64,000 nt of DNA from Paenibacillus allorhizosphaerae. Lineage in GTDB: Bacteria; Bacillota; Bacilli; Paenibacillales; NBRC-103111. Where the stretch lies: positions 44,823 to 108,822 of the forward strand of contig NZ_CAJVCE010000024.1 of the NCBI RefSeq assembly GCF_910594985.1. Direction: 5' to 3'. Both the position numbers and the translations under genes were made by a program. Every line of letters begins with the position of its first letter. The stretch's first letter is position 1. Below are positions 44,531 through 53,998 of this stretch, one piece after another. Under the pieces are notes generated by a model. The model did not search any database. It was not told where the DNA came from and was given only the letters and a program-made list of their open reading frames with translations.

Positions 44531-44546
44531 TGGTAAGTTCCATTTC

Positions 44547-45467
44547 TCATAGCTCGTAAAGCTCAACCATCTTCTGGATTTGACGCTGCATATCCATAAT
44601 TAATGACGGGGGTTCCATCACCTTCACCATACTGCCGTAGCTCAAGATTTTCTGGATCGCTCGTTCCATTGATGAAAAATGTGTGGTTAGTGACAAAGTT
44701 CCGTCAGAATTCACGAGGACTTTATCGAAGCCGAATTCATCACGCACCCGGGTTTTCGCCTCCGGTTGAAACCGTAATACCGCCTGCACTCTCTTAAAAT
44801 CGGCTCTCTTCATGAATTGTTGTTCGACATCTTGCAGCGTAAAGTCTCGCCTTACAAAATGTTCCTGTAAGATCTTGAGTTCTCCTATACGGGACAGGCG
44901 AAATACGCGGATGTCCATTCGGGTCAGACAGTAGCCGTATACATACCAGATATAGCCTTTGAGAAAAAGACCCATCGGTTCCAGCTTGCGTTCGGTTTCC
45001 GCACCTTTGTTATCTAAGTATGTAAAAGAAATTAATTGAAGGTCTCTGATTGCTTGGTGCAATGGACCCATATGCACTTTATCGTTTGGAGCCGGCTTGA
45101 AATCGAGATCCACATAAATCTGATCTTCAGCTTTGTTTTGCTCAGGCATTAACGCGCCGATTCGTTCTATTAATCGATCTATTTCGGAATGATCCGTCGC
45201 GGACCGTACTCCTCGCAAGGCTGAGCAGATTGACGAGAAATCTTCCAAAGATAACACCTGCTTTTCCAATCGGTAGCCCTCCATAATCTCGTACCCTCCA
45301 TCCGATCCGGCGAAGGACACAATGGGGATTCCGGCTTGATTGATGGCTTCCATGTCACGATAGATCGTTCGCAGAGAAACCTCAAAGCGCTTAGCAAGGT
45401 CAGTAGCACTGACGCGGGGTTGATTTAATAATGCCATTGTAATCGCGAGCAAGCGATCCAGCTTCAT
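44547..45467 (-). CDS. WYL-domain transcriptional regulator (YafY-like)
   Basis: A 306-residue regulator. The N-terminal winged helix (KLDRLLAITMALLNQPRVSA; FEVSLRTIYRDMEAINQAG) is followed by a WYL-type domain (~135-215, GYIWYVYGYCLTRMDIRVFR) and a WCX extension. Members sense ligands or nucleic acid fragments. GGAGG precedes ATG at 45467. The neighbour upstream is a broken winged-helix gene. Confidence 0.85.
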   Translation of the reverse strand: MKLDRLLAITMALLNQPRVSATDLAKRFEVSLRTIYRDMEAINQAGIPIVSFAGSDGGYEIMEGYRLEKQVLSLEDFSSICSALRGVRSATDHSEIDRLIERIGALMPEQNKAEDQIYVDLDFKPAPNDKVHMGPLHQAIRDLQLISFTYLDNKGAETERKLEPMGLFLKGYIWYVYGYCLTRMDIRVFRLSRIGELKILQEHFVRRDFTLQDVEQQFMKRADFKRVQAVLRFQPEAKTRVRDEFGFDKVLVNSDGTLSLTTHFSSMERAIQKILSYGSMVKVMEPPSLIMDMQRQIQKMVELYEL

Positions 45468-45559
45468 AGAACGACCTCCAATCCGGGAACCTGCAATAAG
45501 CGATTTCACCCATTCCTTATTCTACACTCGAATACCCAAGCCTTCTATGTCCTAACTGT

Positions 45560-46355
45560 TTAGTGAAAAATAATTTCAGAGGTAGCCGCATTCGAAACTG
45601 CGAAATGAAGCATACGAGCTCCCTCCTCAGACAGAGCATCTAGCTCTTGTTTGGAAAGTACCCGAAATGGTTCTATATGCAGAACAGCACGATCACGACG
45701 GCTCATCAGCTTCCAGGTTCCGGCGACGAAGCCGTCAATGAGAATGGTTGCACGGATGATTCCGTTCGCCGTGAAAACACGTTTGCGGCACGTCTCATCC
45801 ATGATTCGGCTCCGGTCCGCGTAGGACAGCAGCATATTATCGAACTCGCCGAGGAACCGCGGTGCAGATGGCGTATCGGCATCAGGCCGAGGAGCATCCG
45901 GCAGATCGAACAACTCCTCGCCTCGTTCGTTTCGAAATGTGACCAGATGTGGACGAAGAGACCTTATATCTTCAAGAATACGTGTAAGTCCTGACCAAAT
46001 CTGAATATCCTTGACTGTAGCCGGTCCGAATGCGGCCAAATAACTCCAAATGAGCCATTCCGGCTCGGGCGGTGAGGACAGAGGTTGGCCGAGCCATGCT
46101 TCGACTGACGTATGTACAGCCTGCCCGCTTTCCCCCCATATGCCCCGCGGCGGTATTTGCACTAACGGTACTCTATTCCGAACCACTCCCGCTGCAGCCT
46201 CCAGATCGAGTCCAGACCAATGTTCGCATAGTCGCATGCCCAATTCATTGAACGTCATGGGCCAGCAGCGCGCGATTCAATTCACGGTTACTGAGTACTT
46301 TACCGGGTTCTTTTTCGGTTGCCGTCCCTTGGATTTGCACTTTCACAGCATTCAT
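45560..46355 (-). pseudogene. AlkZ/YcaQ-like winged-helix protein gene with internal deletion
   Basis: The true start is ATG at 46355 behind GGGAG; the first ~32 codons give KVLSNRELNRALLA, the family N-terminus. The frame then stops, while a second frame starting at 46258 carries the C-terminal 232 residues (ELGMRLCEHW, VPLVQIPPRGIWG, LLSYADRSRI). In intact relatives roughly 120 residues lie between these parts. So a deletion with frame change has broken the gene. Relatives excise interstrand crosslinks or alkylated bases. The 232-residue piece may still be translated from ATG at 46258, though no ribosome site is seen. Confidence 0.65.
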
Positions 46356-46398
46356 GTTTACCGCTCCCATCTTTTATAACCATCATTGGAGTTTAGCG

Positions 46399-47565
46399 TT
46401 AGCGGAATCTCCGGAAGAAAGCCTGGATGTCAGGGATTAGAAGATCCGGCGCATCCATCGCGGCAAAATGGGTTCCGCGTTCAAATTCCGACCATTGCAC
46501 AATGTTCGTGTTGTCACGTTCGGCAAAGCGCTTCATCGATTTGAAATCATGTCCGAACACCGCCACACCTGTCGGAGCCGTATTCGGTCCTTGCGTCTCC
46601 TGCCCGTGGTTATGCGCATTCTCGTAATACAAGCGTGCGGACGATTCCGCCGTATTGGTCAGCCAATACAAAGTGACGTTAGTCAGGAATGCATCCCGGT
46701 CGATAAAATCCACATGGTCGCCAAAGCCGCAAAATAACTCGGCAATCCAAGCAAGCTGCCCTGAAGGCGAGTCCGCAAGACCATAGGAGAGTGTTTGTGG
46801 CCGTGTGGATTGGATCGAATTGAAGCCCGCCCGTTCATTGAAATTGGCCAGGAATTGAAGCTTCTGCTGATCTTCTTCCGATAAGTCGGCCATCTCCGCC
46901 GGATCTCCGGAAGGGAAGGAAAACAGCTGCAGCACATGTATGCCGCGAAGACCTTCCGGCTTCTGAATTCCAAGTTCTCTGGACACAAGTGCGCCGCAAT
47001 CGCTGCCGTGTGCACCGTATTCCGTATATCCCAAGCGCTTCATTAAGACATCCCATGCTCTAGATATGCGAGCTATATCCCATCCGGCTTCAAGTACTGG
47101 CCCTGAGAACCCAAATCCAGGTACGGAAGGGATGACGAGGTGGAACGCTTGGGCCGGATCGCCACCGTGACAGCGCGGATCGCTGAGCGGACCGATTAGT
47201 TCCAAGAACTCGACAATCGAACTGGGCCATGCGTGGGTAAGCAGTAGTGGAAAAGCGTCAGGTTCAGGCGAACGAACATGTAAAAAATGAATGTTGGCAC
47301 CATCGATATTCGTAGTGAATTGAGGGTACTCATTCAGGCGAGATTCGAATTTACGCCAATCATATTCTTTCTGCCAATAGGATGCTAACTCTTTCACATA
47401 GTCGAGCGAAACCCCATAATTCCAGTCAGCTCCGCCTAACGCGTCCGGCCAACGAGTCCGAGACAAACGATTCCGAAGGTCATCAAGATCGTCTTGCGGT
47501 ACGGAGATGTGGAACGGCTGAATTTCTGTGCTTACCTCGGAAATGATTTGTCTTGAATTTTTCAT
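46399..47565 (-). CDS. epoxide hydrolase (EHN-type alpha/beta hydrolase)
   Basis: A 388-residue enzyme. The N-terminal epoxide-hydrolase domain is QPFHISVPQDDLDDLRNRLS; the hydrolase core has the oxyanion motif HAWPSS and the nucleophile elbow HGSDCGA, where Asp attacks the epoxide (usually GGDWG). The final His is in ERGTHFAAMD. ATG at 47565 has AAGGAGG. A long perfect inverted repeat lies ~58 nt upstream. There is no signal peptide. Confidence 0.88.
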   Translation of the reverse strand: MKNSRQIISEVSTEIQPFHISVPQDDLDDLRNRLSRTRWPDALGGADWNYGVSLDYVKELASYWQKEYDWRKFESRLNEYPQFTTNIDGANIHFLHVRSPEPDAFPLLLTHAWPSSIVEFLELIGPLSDPRCHGGDPAQAFHLVIPSVPGFGFSGPVLEAGWDIARISRAWDVLMKRLGYTEYGAHGSDCGALVSRELGIQKPEGLRGIHVLQLFSFPSGDPAEMADLSEEDQQKLQFLANFNERAGFNSIQSTRPQTLSYGLADSPSGQLAWIAELFCGFGDHVDFIDRDAFLTNVTLYWLTNTAESSARLYYENAHNHGQETQGPNTAPTGVAVFGHDFKSMKRFAERDNTNIVQWSEFERGTHFAAMDAPDLLIPDIQAFFRRFR

Positions 47566-47622
47566 AGAAATTTCCTCCTTGAAATGGGTTCATTTGTAGT
47601 GCTTACAATACCTATATTAAAC

Positions 47623-47656
47623 CATGCACCCTGACAACATTATGTCAGGGTGCATG
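47623..47656. promoter_or_regulatory. 14-bp perfect inverted repeat before epoxide hydrolase
   Basis: CATGCACCCTGACA (47623-47636) is repeated in inverted form at 47643-47656 around ACATTA. On the minus strand TTGTCA within the second arm could be a -35 element. The dyad CCCTGACA-N6-TGTCAGGG looks like an operator for a MerR- or TetR-type regulator; no T-run follows, so it is not a terminator. Confidence 0.65.
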
Positions 47657-47805
47657 TGGGATGAAACTTTTTATTAAAAAATCTTTCGATACGAATACAA
47701 TTCGAACGAGCAAAAAGAGAAAGCACCCGCCAAGAATCGGAACTGCTGCCCGGTAGTTCAACGCACATTAGGACATAGTACAAATCACTATATTTTGTGA
47801 AGATG

Positions 47806-47832
47806 TTAAAAGGAGCTGCGCAGCAGCTCCTT
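47806..47832 (-). terminator. hairpin of the intergenic repeat family, terminator for SRPBCC gene
   Basis: GGAGCTGC-GCA-GCAGCTCC forms a strong stem, followed on the minus strand by TTTTAACA. It lies 87 nt after the SRPBCC stop and next to an ACTATCGTA-CCGTTAG motif at 47860. The rest of 47657-47805 shows nothing else. Confidence 0.6.
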
Positions 47833-47859
47833 CGTCGTTTATGAAGCAGTTCTTTTTAC

Positions 47860-47877
47860 ACTATCGTATCCCGTTAG
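47860..47877. repeat. ACTATCGTA-CCGTTAG repeat, copy 1
   Basis: The motif reads ACTATCGTATCCCGTTAG. Related copies occur at 49799-49816, 57217-57233 and 58113-58129, each downstream (plus direction) of a GC-rich hairpin. Confidence 0.6.
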
Positions 47878-47918
47878 CCATTCATTCAGCGTAAAAACAG
47901 CATCTTTTTTATCACATA

Positions 47919-48431
47919 TTACTTCTGGGAAGCCAGGTAGTCGGCGAGTTGATCGAATGTACCTTCGAGTCCTTGTTGAAGCATTGGTGCCGTAACGTCA
48001 TATGCCGCTTGCTCATCTGTGGATGCGTTCAGAGGGCCGCCATTCAGCATCAGAGTAGTTTTCCCTTCGTTTTCTTCAAGCGTGATGATATTCATAATTT
48101 CAAGAGGCCAATTCGCGTTAAAAGGCGCTCGGATCGTGTTGCCTTGCTCATCGGAAAAGGACTGGATAAAAACCAACTTCTCGGGTGTGACTACCTCTTG
48201 ATACGTAAATTTCCCCCACATGACATGATTCCCGTCGGAGGAAGACTGACAGCCTAGAAATATGCCGCCTGGTCGAACTTCCATTTTGGCTACTTCTAGG
48301 AAGAAACCCTTAGGCCCCCACCAATTCGCGAAATGTTGGGGCTCCGTCCACACTTTATAAACGAGTTCGCGAGGGGCATCGAATACTCGTTTGAATGTCA
48401 TTTCTAATGGTTGATTTGGAATGTTATTCAT
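47919..48431 (-). CDS. SRPBCC (AHSA1-like) protein
   Basis: A 170-residue START-like ligand-binding protein: FKRVFDAPRELVYKVWTEPQ and HFANWWGPKGF are the family start. C-terminal GLEGTFDQLADYLASQK is the closing helix. ATG at 48431 follows AAGGAGG. It is the third gene after a TetR regulator and a DUF1801 protein, a grouping common in Bacillota stress islands. Confidence 0.88.
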   Translation of the reverse strand: MNNIPNQPLEMTFKRVFDAPRELVYKVWTEPQHFANWWGPKGFFLEVAKMEVRPGGIFLGCQSSSDGNHVMWGKFTYQEVVTPEKLVFIQSFSDEQGNTIRAPFNANWPLEIMNIITLEENEGKTTLMLNGGPLNASTDEQAAYDVTAPMLQQGLEGTFDQLADYLASQK

Positions 48432-48501
48432 GAGAATCCTCCTTGTTTTGGAAGGGTGTCTGCACCCCAAACATAGTGAATGTTCTGGCGATTCTTCGCC
48501 G

Positions 48502-48843
48502 CTACAGAGTGTTTGAAGCTTGAACCAATAGGTTAGCCAACAGATCGTAATCAGGCGTATCCCCTTGGCGAATTTTAAGCCATTTTCGCTCGGCAGGACC
48601 TTCGAATCCTTTCGGGAATGCAAGACCGGTTGCGTTCATGATCATGAATGCAATGGCATCTTTCGATGGAGAAATAACAGCTGCGTAATGTCCATGCTTT
48701 AGAAAATGGGGCTTTTTGTATTGGATGCGCTCTTCGGCTTCCGGAATGGTTTTATGCACCATTTGGCGCAGCTGGTTACTTACCTCGATTTGCCACGGCT
48801 GATTAAGATTTTCGATAAATGCTGATACTTCATCGTTCATCAT
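48502..48843 (-). CDS. DUF1801-domain protein
   Basis: A 113-residue protein with the DUF1801 pattern: IEVSNQLRQMVHKTIPEAEE, RIQYKKPHFLKHGHYAAVIS and KWLKIRQGDTPDYDLL. Function unknown; structures of relatives are small alpha/beta folds. It starts 5 nt after the TetR gene, so it is co-transcribed. Confidence 0.8.
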   Translation of the reverse strand: MMNDEVSAFIENLNQPWQIEVSNQLRQMVHKTIPEAEERIQYKKPHFLKHGHYAAVISPSKDAIAFMIMNATGLAFPKGFEGPAERKWLKIRQGDTPDYDLLANLLVQASNTL

Positions 48844-48848
48844 CTCTT

Positions 48849-49448
48849 TTACAGCTCCTTTTTTAAAGTTATGGATCTGGCGAAAATCTTCACGTTCTCT
48901 TGTATGAACTGTTCGAGCCCGATATCGGGATAGTTCTCCCTGGCTTCCAAATTATTAATGAACGCACCATATTGAGCCATCATGAACGTGAAAGCCTGCA
49001 TGGTGGGGTTGGAACACGCAATTTTTCCTTTCTCACTCATTGTAATGAGGTAATCTGTAAGAAACGTCAACAGTTGGCGAGGATGCTGCAGTCGACGTTC
49101 TTTAAAACCGGGGATATGGACCTCATCCTTTATGGCGATTAGAATCAGCTTTCGGTTGCGGTTCATGATGTCATGATATTTTCTGCTGATGGTTAGTAGG
49201 TCGATTTCTAATTCCCACACAAGCTGCTCGTTGAAGAGCATTCGCATCTCTTCGGCATACTGAAAATGTTCTAGGGCGGCTTCGAGCAAATTTTGCTTGC
49301 TTCCGAAGTGTCGAAAAAGCGTCTTTTCGCTTAAGTCGGCGGCTAAAGCGATTTCCTGCGTCGTGACGCCATGGTATCCTCTCTCCGAAATTAGGTCGAT
49401 AGCAGCCCGTAGCAATTTCTCTGTGCTCCATTGCTTAGTTTGACGCAT
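48849..49448 (-). CDS. TetR-family transcriptional regulator
   Basis: A 199-residue repressor with N-terminal helix-turn-helix ISERGYHGVTTQEIALAADL followed by SEKTLFRHFGSK, and a helical ligand domain. ATG at 49448 has GGGAG; the open frame to 49502 is not preceded by a ribosome site. It heads the operon with DUF1801 and SRPBCC genes and is preceded by an inverted repeat. Confidence 0.88.
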   Translation of the reverse strand: MRQTKQWSTEKLLRAAIDLISERGYHGVTTQEIALAADLSEKTLFRHFGSKQNLLEAALEHFQYAEEMRMLFNEQLVWELEIDLLTISRKYHDIMNRNRKLILIAIKDEVHIPGFKERRLQHPRQLLTFLTDYLITMSEKGKIACSNPTMQAFTFMMAQYGAFINNLEARENYPDIGLEQFIQENVKIFARSITLKKEL

Positions 49449-49483
49449 GATCAGCTCCCTTTCTTTAAGATACACGATATGTC

Positions 49484-49501
49484 TGTCAGTAATGACTGAC
49501 A
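49484..49501. promoter_or_regulatory. TetR-type operator
   Basis: TGTCAGT-AATG-ACTGACA is a perfect 7-base inverted repeat 36 nt upstream of the tetR start, a likely autoregulatory site. Confidence 0.65.
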
Positions 49502-49798
49502 TTATCTTATCCCAGAATTATCCTCTAGTCAAGACGCCTACTCGTCAAATTAACCCAAGCAATTGCTACAGCTTTATTTTGAAGGTTCATTAGCGATAAC
49601 TACCCGTTCGATACACATCAGGACATATGTATCAAACAACTTCTTTTGTGAAGTTATGTGATAACAGAAAGAGACCCACAGCAACGGGCTGCGGGTCTTA
49701 ATTTTATATATCAAAAAGGGGGTCAATCTTATTATAGTCCTGGTTTATTAATGAGATATGAAAATCAGATTTCATGTTTATTACAAAACCATGATTCA

Positions 49799-49816
49799 AC
49801 TATCGTAACCCGTTAG
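49799..49816. repeat. ACTATCGTA-CCGTTAG repeat, copy 2
   Basis: ACTATCGTAACCCGTTAG. A hairpin with AGACCC/GGGTCT arms lies 100 nt before it (49671-49698). The IS110-family element begins just after it. Apart from these and the operator, 49502-49825 holds no gene. Confidence 0.6.
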
Positions 49817-49829
49817 CCCCCCATGCCCT

Positions 49830-51400
49830 GTCGGGCGCCACAGAGGATGAAAATTTTGGTGCGACGTTTTATACTATTCTTACGGCTGGTGAGGAAGGTC
49901 GTTGCGCTATGGTGTCACGAACCCATCCGTTAGTCTGACTACGACGACCACGGTGCACCACGGAATGTCGCTCCTTTTCTGGAAGCACGCGGGGTAGAGT
50001 AATCCTCTGCTGGTTGTTGCGCCAGTCCTCTCAATTCAACTGCCGTAGAAAGGTGAGTTTTATGGATGTCCTGATCGAGCGAGCTTGCGGTTTGGATGTT
50101 CACAAGAAGTCCATTACCGCTTGCATCGTAACTCCCGAAGGAAAGGAGATTAAGACGTTTCGTACCCACACGGTTTTCCTGCTTGATTTGATCGACTGGA
50201 TCAAGCAACATCGCTGCACTCACGTGGCCCTGGAAAGTACCGGCGTGTTCTGGAAACCGATCGTGAATTTGCTTGAAGCTGAAGAGATTCAGTTTCTCGT
50301 CGTTAACGCCCAGCACATCAAAGCCGTTCCCGGAAGGAAAACGGACGTAATAGATGCAGAATGGATTTGTAATCTGCTCCGCCACGGTCTGCTGAAACCC
50401 AGTTACATCCCAGACCGGAACCAAAGAGAACTGCGCGAATTAGTTCGTTACCGTCGCAGCCTGATTCAGGAACGGTCTCGCGAACATAACCGGGTCCAAA
50501 AAGTCCTGGAAGGAGCCAACATTAAACTAGCTGCCGTTGTCTCCGACATCATGGGGGTGAGCAGCCGCGACATGATGGATGCCATGATCGAGGGTGAAGA
50601 AGACCCGGAAAAGCTGGCCGCATTCGCCCGAAGAACGCTGAAGAAAAAGAAAGAAGAGCTAGAGCTAGCCTTGCGTGGAAATATGAGCGCACACCAGCGG
50701 ATCATGCTGAGAACCATGCTGACTCACATCGATTTTCTGAATGAGCAACTTGTGGAACTGGATATGGAGGTAGCCAAGCGGCTCGATCCTTTTCAGCAAG
50801 ACATTGAGCGGCTAGATACGATCCCGGGGATCGCAAGACGAACCGCGGAACAAATTCTGGCCGAAGTCGGGACCGACATTGGTGCGCGTTTCCCCTCCGC
50901 CGCTCATCTCTGTTCGTGGGTAGGTCTGGTTCCAGGGCAGAACGAAAGTGCCGGTAAACGAAAATCCTCCAAGACTCGCAAAGGCAACAAATACCTCCGT
51001 TCGGCACTCATTGAAGTCGCCCACTCCGTCTGCAGATCCGACAATTACTTGGCGCTCAGTACCGACGCATCGCAGCCCGAAAAGGCAGACACCGAGCGGC
51101 CGTGGCGGTCGCCCACTCCATCATGACCATTGTTTACCATCTCCTCACGCGCGGCGAGGAGTACAAAGATTTAGGCGGTAACTATTTCGAAAAACGACAG
51201 CAAGAAGCAATTGTTAAACAAGCAGTTCGAAAGCTTGAGAATCTTGGCTTTCAGGTAGCTCTCACCGCCTCGACAGCTTCGTAACCATCTTGATTTCACA
51301 TAAATTCTATGAAGCACAGTTTTTTAAAAAAACACTACAGCTGGGCTTAGTTTCATATTGCCATTTTTAGATCTATGCTATGTGAAATTTTCGGGGTAGC
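49830..51400 (+). mobile_element. IS110-family insertion sequence
   Basis: Right end (GGGGTAGC at 51393-51400) is fixed by comparison with the deleted copy at 43774-44263. The left end is not fixed; the element starts somewhere between about 49820 and 49900. About 230 nt of structured-looking non-coding DNA precede the transposase and only 116 nt follow it, the layout of IS110-group elements whose left end encodes a bridge RNA. There are no terminal inverted repeats, as usual for the family. Confidence 0.8.
50062..51284 (+). pseudogene. IS110-family transposase, frameshifted near the end
   Basis: ATG at 50062 follows AAAGGTGAG. The RuvC-like DEDD domain begins ACGLDVHKKSITACIV and has ALESTGVFWKPI and KTDVIDAEWI. 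The transposase_20 domain has DTIPGIARRTAEQILAEVG and LCSWVGLVPGQNESAGKRKS with the family serine. At about 51050 one base is missing: the reading frame continues into an unrelated tail and stops at 51126, whereas the next frame continues the protein (RRIAARKGRHRAAVAVAHSI) to 51284. With one added base the product would be 407 residues, normal for the family. Confidence 0.85.
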
Positions 51401-51457
51401 GGAAAGAGCTATTTTTCTCTATGATACGGATCTCCATAATATCTGTAGGGCGAAATC

Positions 51458-51484
51458 AAAAGGCACCCGACCGGGTGCCTTTCG
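51458..51484 (-). terminator. terminator of the DinB-hydrolase unit
   Basis: AAAGGCACCCG and CGGGTGCCTTT form a tight hairpin with minus-strand T residues, 55 nt after the DinB stop. Confidence 0.7.
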
Positions 51485-51538
51485 ATATACACTATGATAT
51501 CCTGCAATTATGCAGAGTACCTGCGAGATGACACACGA

Positions 51539-52036
51539 TCAAAGCGGCGGCGTCACCCCCACCTGCTCCCAACCTTCCTTCGAAGGACCATATACCGCAG
51601 GTATAGGCAGTCCCGCTTGGCGCATCAGAATCGTAACCTGACCTCGATGGTGAACGATGTGCTTGATCAATCCCATAAAGATCGTAGCGTTCGACTCCAT
51701 TCTTCCGAATGCATTTTGGATTTGCTTCAATGTATCGTCCGTCCATTGCTCTTGCAGAGCAGTCGCGACATGGGAACTCACCGCTTTAAAGGTCTCAGCG
51801 ATTTCCTTTGCAGACGGTACTTCGCTCACATTTTGCGCTTTAGCTACCGAGACTCCAAATTTCGTTAGATAGTCAGGAAAATTCGTAACAAAATGCCACG
51901 CGATCCTTCCCAACGTACGCCCTTCAGGATATACCTGTTGTGACAGCGCCTCATCAGTCAAGCCGTCTAACACCTTCTGGGTTAATACGGCTTCGTTTTT
52001 CCATTCGTCGATAAAATCTTCAACTCTACAATACAT
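51539..52036 (-). CDS. DinB-family protein
   Basis: A 165-residue four-helix-bundle protein. The metal-binding histidines are visible in IAWHFVTNFPDYL and HIVHHRGQVTILMRQ. Family members include thiol-dependent transferases and damage-inducible proteins; the activity here is unknown. GGGGG lies 8 nt before ATG at 52036. It follows an alpha/beta hydrolase gene by 12 nt. Confidence 0.85.
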   Translation of the reverse strand: MYCRVEDFIDEWKNEAVLTQKVLDGLTDEALSQQVYPEGRTLGRIAWHFVTNFPDYLTKFGVSVAKAQNVSEVPSAKEIAETFKAVSSHVATALQEQWTDDTLKQIQNAFGRMESNATIFMGLIKHIVHHRGQVTILMRQAGLPIPAVYGPSKEGWEQVGVTPPL

Positions 52037-52048
52037 CTTTTCATCCCC

Positions 52049-52864
52049 CTATTTCTTTTCGGTAAGAAAATCGTTCACCACATGATAATAACCGTGTAAG
52101 TCATCGGTGTGGACACCGTGACCGCATTGTTCGAAAACGATTAACTTGGTGTTGGGCCTTCTTTCTTCCATCCGTTTTGCCTGGTTAGTATCAAGAATGA
52201 AGCTCTTCCTGCCATGAATCAGCAGGATCGGACAGCTCGAACCTAACCAGTCATCCCACCACACCCCGTTGGATTGGAGAACGGATATTTGCAGCCCCTT
52301 CAGATCCGTTCGGAATCCCCAACCGTGTTCATCCTCCAACACGCTCTCGGCAAAATAATCGATAGCCCGGAGCCCCACGCTTGCAAGCGAATCTCTCAGC
52401 TCCTTTAAGGAAGCCGAACGGAATGGGAGCTTGTCGGCAAAGGAAAAATCCGCTTTAATCTCCGCGCCGATATCTTCCACGATAACGGCTTTCACCAGTT
52501 CAGAATGACGTGCCGCGAATTGATAAGCATTCAATCCGCCCAAAGAATGCCCCAGAATCGTGACAGGCTGCCCCCCAAGCTCCGACCGAACCAGGTTCAA
52601 AATATCATCCACGTAATCATCCCTTGCGTATTCCTCCCCGGGAGGATGGTCGCTCCATCCGTGTCCGCGTTGATCCAAAGAAATAACCCTCCAATTTTTG
52701 AATCGTACGGCCAGCTCCGAAAATGATCTTGCATTGGCCATGTATCCATGCAACATAACCAGCACTTGTTCGCTGTCTCCGCCAAAGTCCAGGTAAGAAA
52801 GCCGAAGATTTCCCGAGTTAAAGTACTTCCTCATGACCGAATCGTTATGACCTGAATTCAACAT
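52049..52864 (-). CDS. alpha/beta hydrolase
   Basis: A 271-residue hydrolase. The oxyanion motif is LHGYMANARSF, then LDQRGHGWSD, the nucleophile elbow GHSLGG with Ser, and the final GHGVHTDD with His. ATG at 52864 has GGAG 9 nt upstream; the open frame to 52912 has no site. Substrate unknown. It is co-transcribed with the DinB gene. Confidence 0.88.
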   Translation of the reverse strand: MLNSGHNDSVMRKYFNSGNLRLSYLDFGGDSEQVLVMLHGYMANARSFSELAVRFKNWRVISLDQRGHGWSDHPPGEEYARDDYVDDILNLVRSELGGQPVTILGHSLGGLNAYQFAARHSELVKAVIVEDIGAEIKADFSFADKLPFRSASLKELRDSLASVGLRAIDYFAESVLEDEHGWGFRTDLKGLQISVLQSNGVWWDDWLGSSCPILLIHGRKSFILDTNQAKRMEERRPNTKLIVFEQCGHGVHTDDLHGYYHVVNDFLTEKK

Positions 52865-52948
52865 CTTTTGTCTCTCCTCTCTAATCTTCCTCGAACCTAT
52901 CTTAATCGCCAATGGTGACAGTTGTTGTCATCGTTATGCATTTTATTT

Positions 52949-53998
52949 TCAGCCGCCGAGAGGCAAATCACGGATCTCAAGCTTTCGTTGTCGTTGTCCA
53001 TGTACACCAGCCAACACGGCGGCTATCGCCATAAAGATCGCGCTACATGCGAGCGCGTAGTAATTGCGCCAACCTTGTATCATCGGATTTAGCATTTCGA
53101 CCATCAGTTTGAGCGGCCACTGCAGCCGCCCTCTGGGAGCCGTTTCTTCTTTCACTCGAGTCCGCATCTTCTTCATCGCTTTCTTAGATGGAAAACTACG
53201 AAGCCTATACAAGGTCCCGTTTTTATGTAGAAACGGCATCTTCCGGTGGTGAAAGCCAAGAAAGTCAAATCCGTCTTGGTTCTTCCATAGACACACTAAC
53301 CTAGACTTGGACGTGTTCATGGTCAATTCCAATTTCCCGAAGATGGCCTTAAGGGTACGAATCGCCTCAAGCGCCTGCGGCTTGTATCTGCATAGGATGA
53401 CGAGATCATCAGCATACCTCACCAGTTTTCCGAGATGAGAGAATCGCTTCTCCCAGATCGTATCGTAGCCCGAAATATCTACATCGACCACCCAGTTGAT
53501 CACTCCCCAATTTATGCTGTCCCGGATGGACTTTAAGGCGTGATGAGCCGAACTCTTCGGTCGAAATCCGTACGAACAATCTTTGAAATCCGCCTCGAAG
53601 ATGCCTTCAATCACCAGCTTTGTTGCCATTTGCACAGTCCGGTCGCGGATAGTTGGGATACCCAGTGGACGTGTTTTGCCGTCCGGCTTCGGTATTTCTT
53701 TCCGCTTAACAGGAGACGGTCTGTATTCCCCATTCCGTAACTGCTGCTTGATCTCTTCGATGAAGGTTTCTTCTCCGACCTCACGAACGATGAAGTCGAT
53801 CGTTTGCAAATCGACACCGGCACTGCCGCGATTGGTTTTCACCCGCATCCTTGCTTCCCACAAGATATTTTTCCGGAATACTTTGTCGTACAGTGCATGA
53901 AACTTACGCTTAGGATTCTCCTTAGCCGCAAGATAGAGGGTATTTTGGAGTTGTCGAGCGTTTTCGTTGGTGGCGTTAGCCGTGTATTCGGCATTCAC
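52949..53998 (-). pseudogene. ltrA: group II intron reverse transcriptase/maturase, internally deleted
   Basis: A 349-residue frame with reverse-transcriptase motifs: KPDGKTRPLGIPTIRDRTVQ, DCSYGFRPKSSAHHAL, DVDISGYD and catalytic YADD (LVRYADDLVILCR). The stretch between SGY and DTIWEKRF lacks the ~60-70 residues that normally include the PQGG motif, so an in-frame deletion has removed part of the fingers/palm. After GWRNYYAL the sequence leaves the family. It cannot be active. The start is GTG at 53998 behind GGAGG. Confidence 0.75.
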
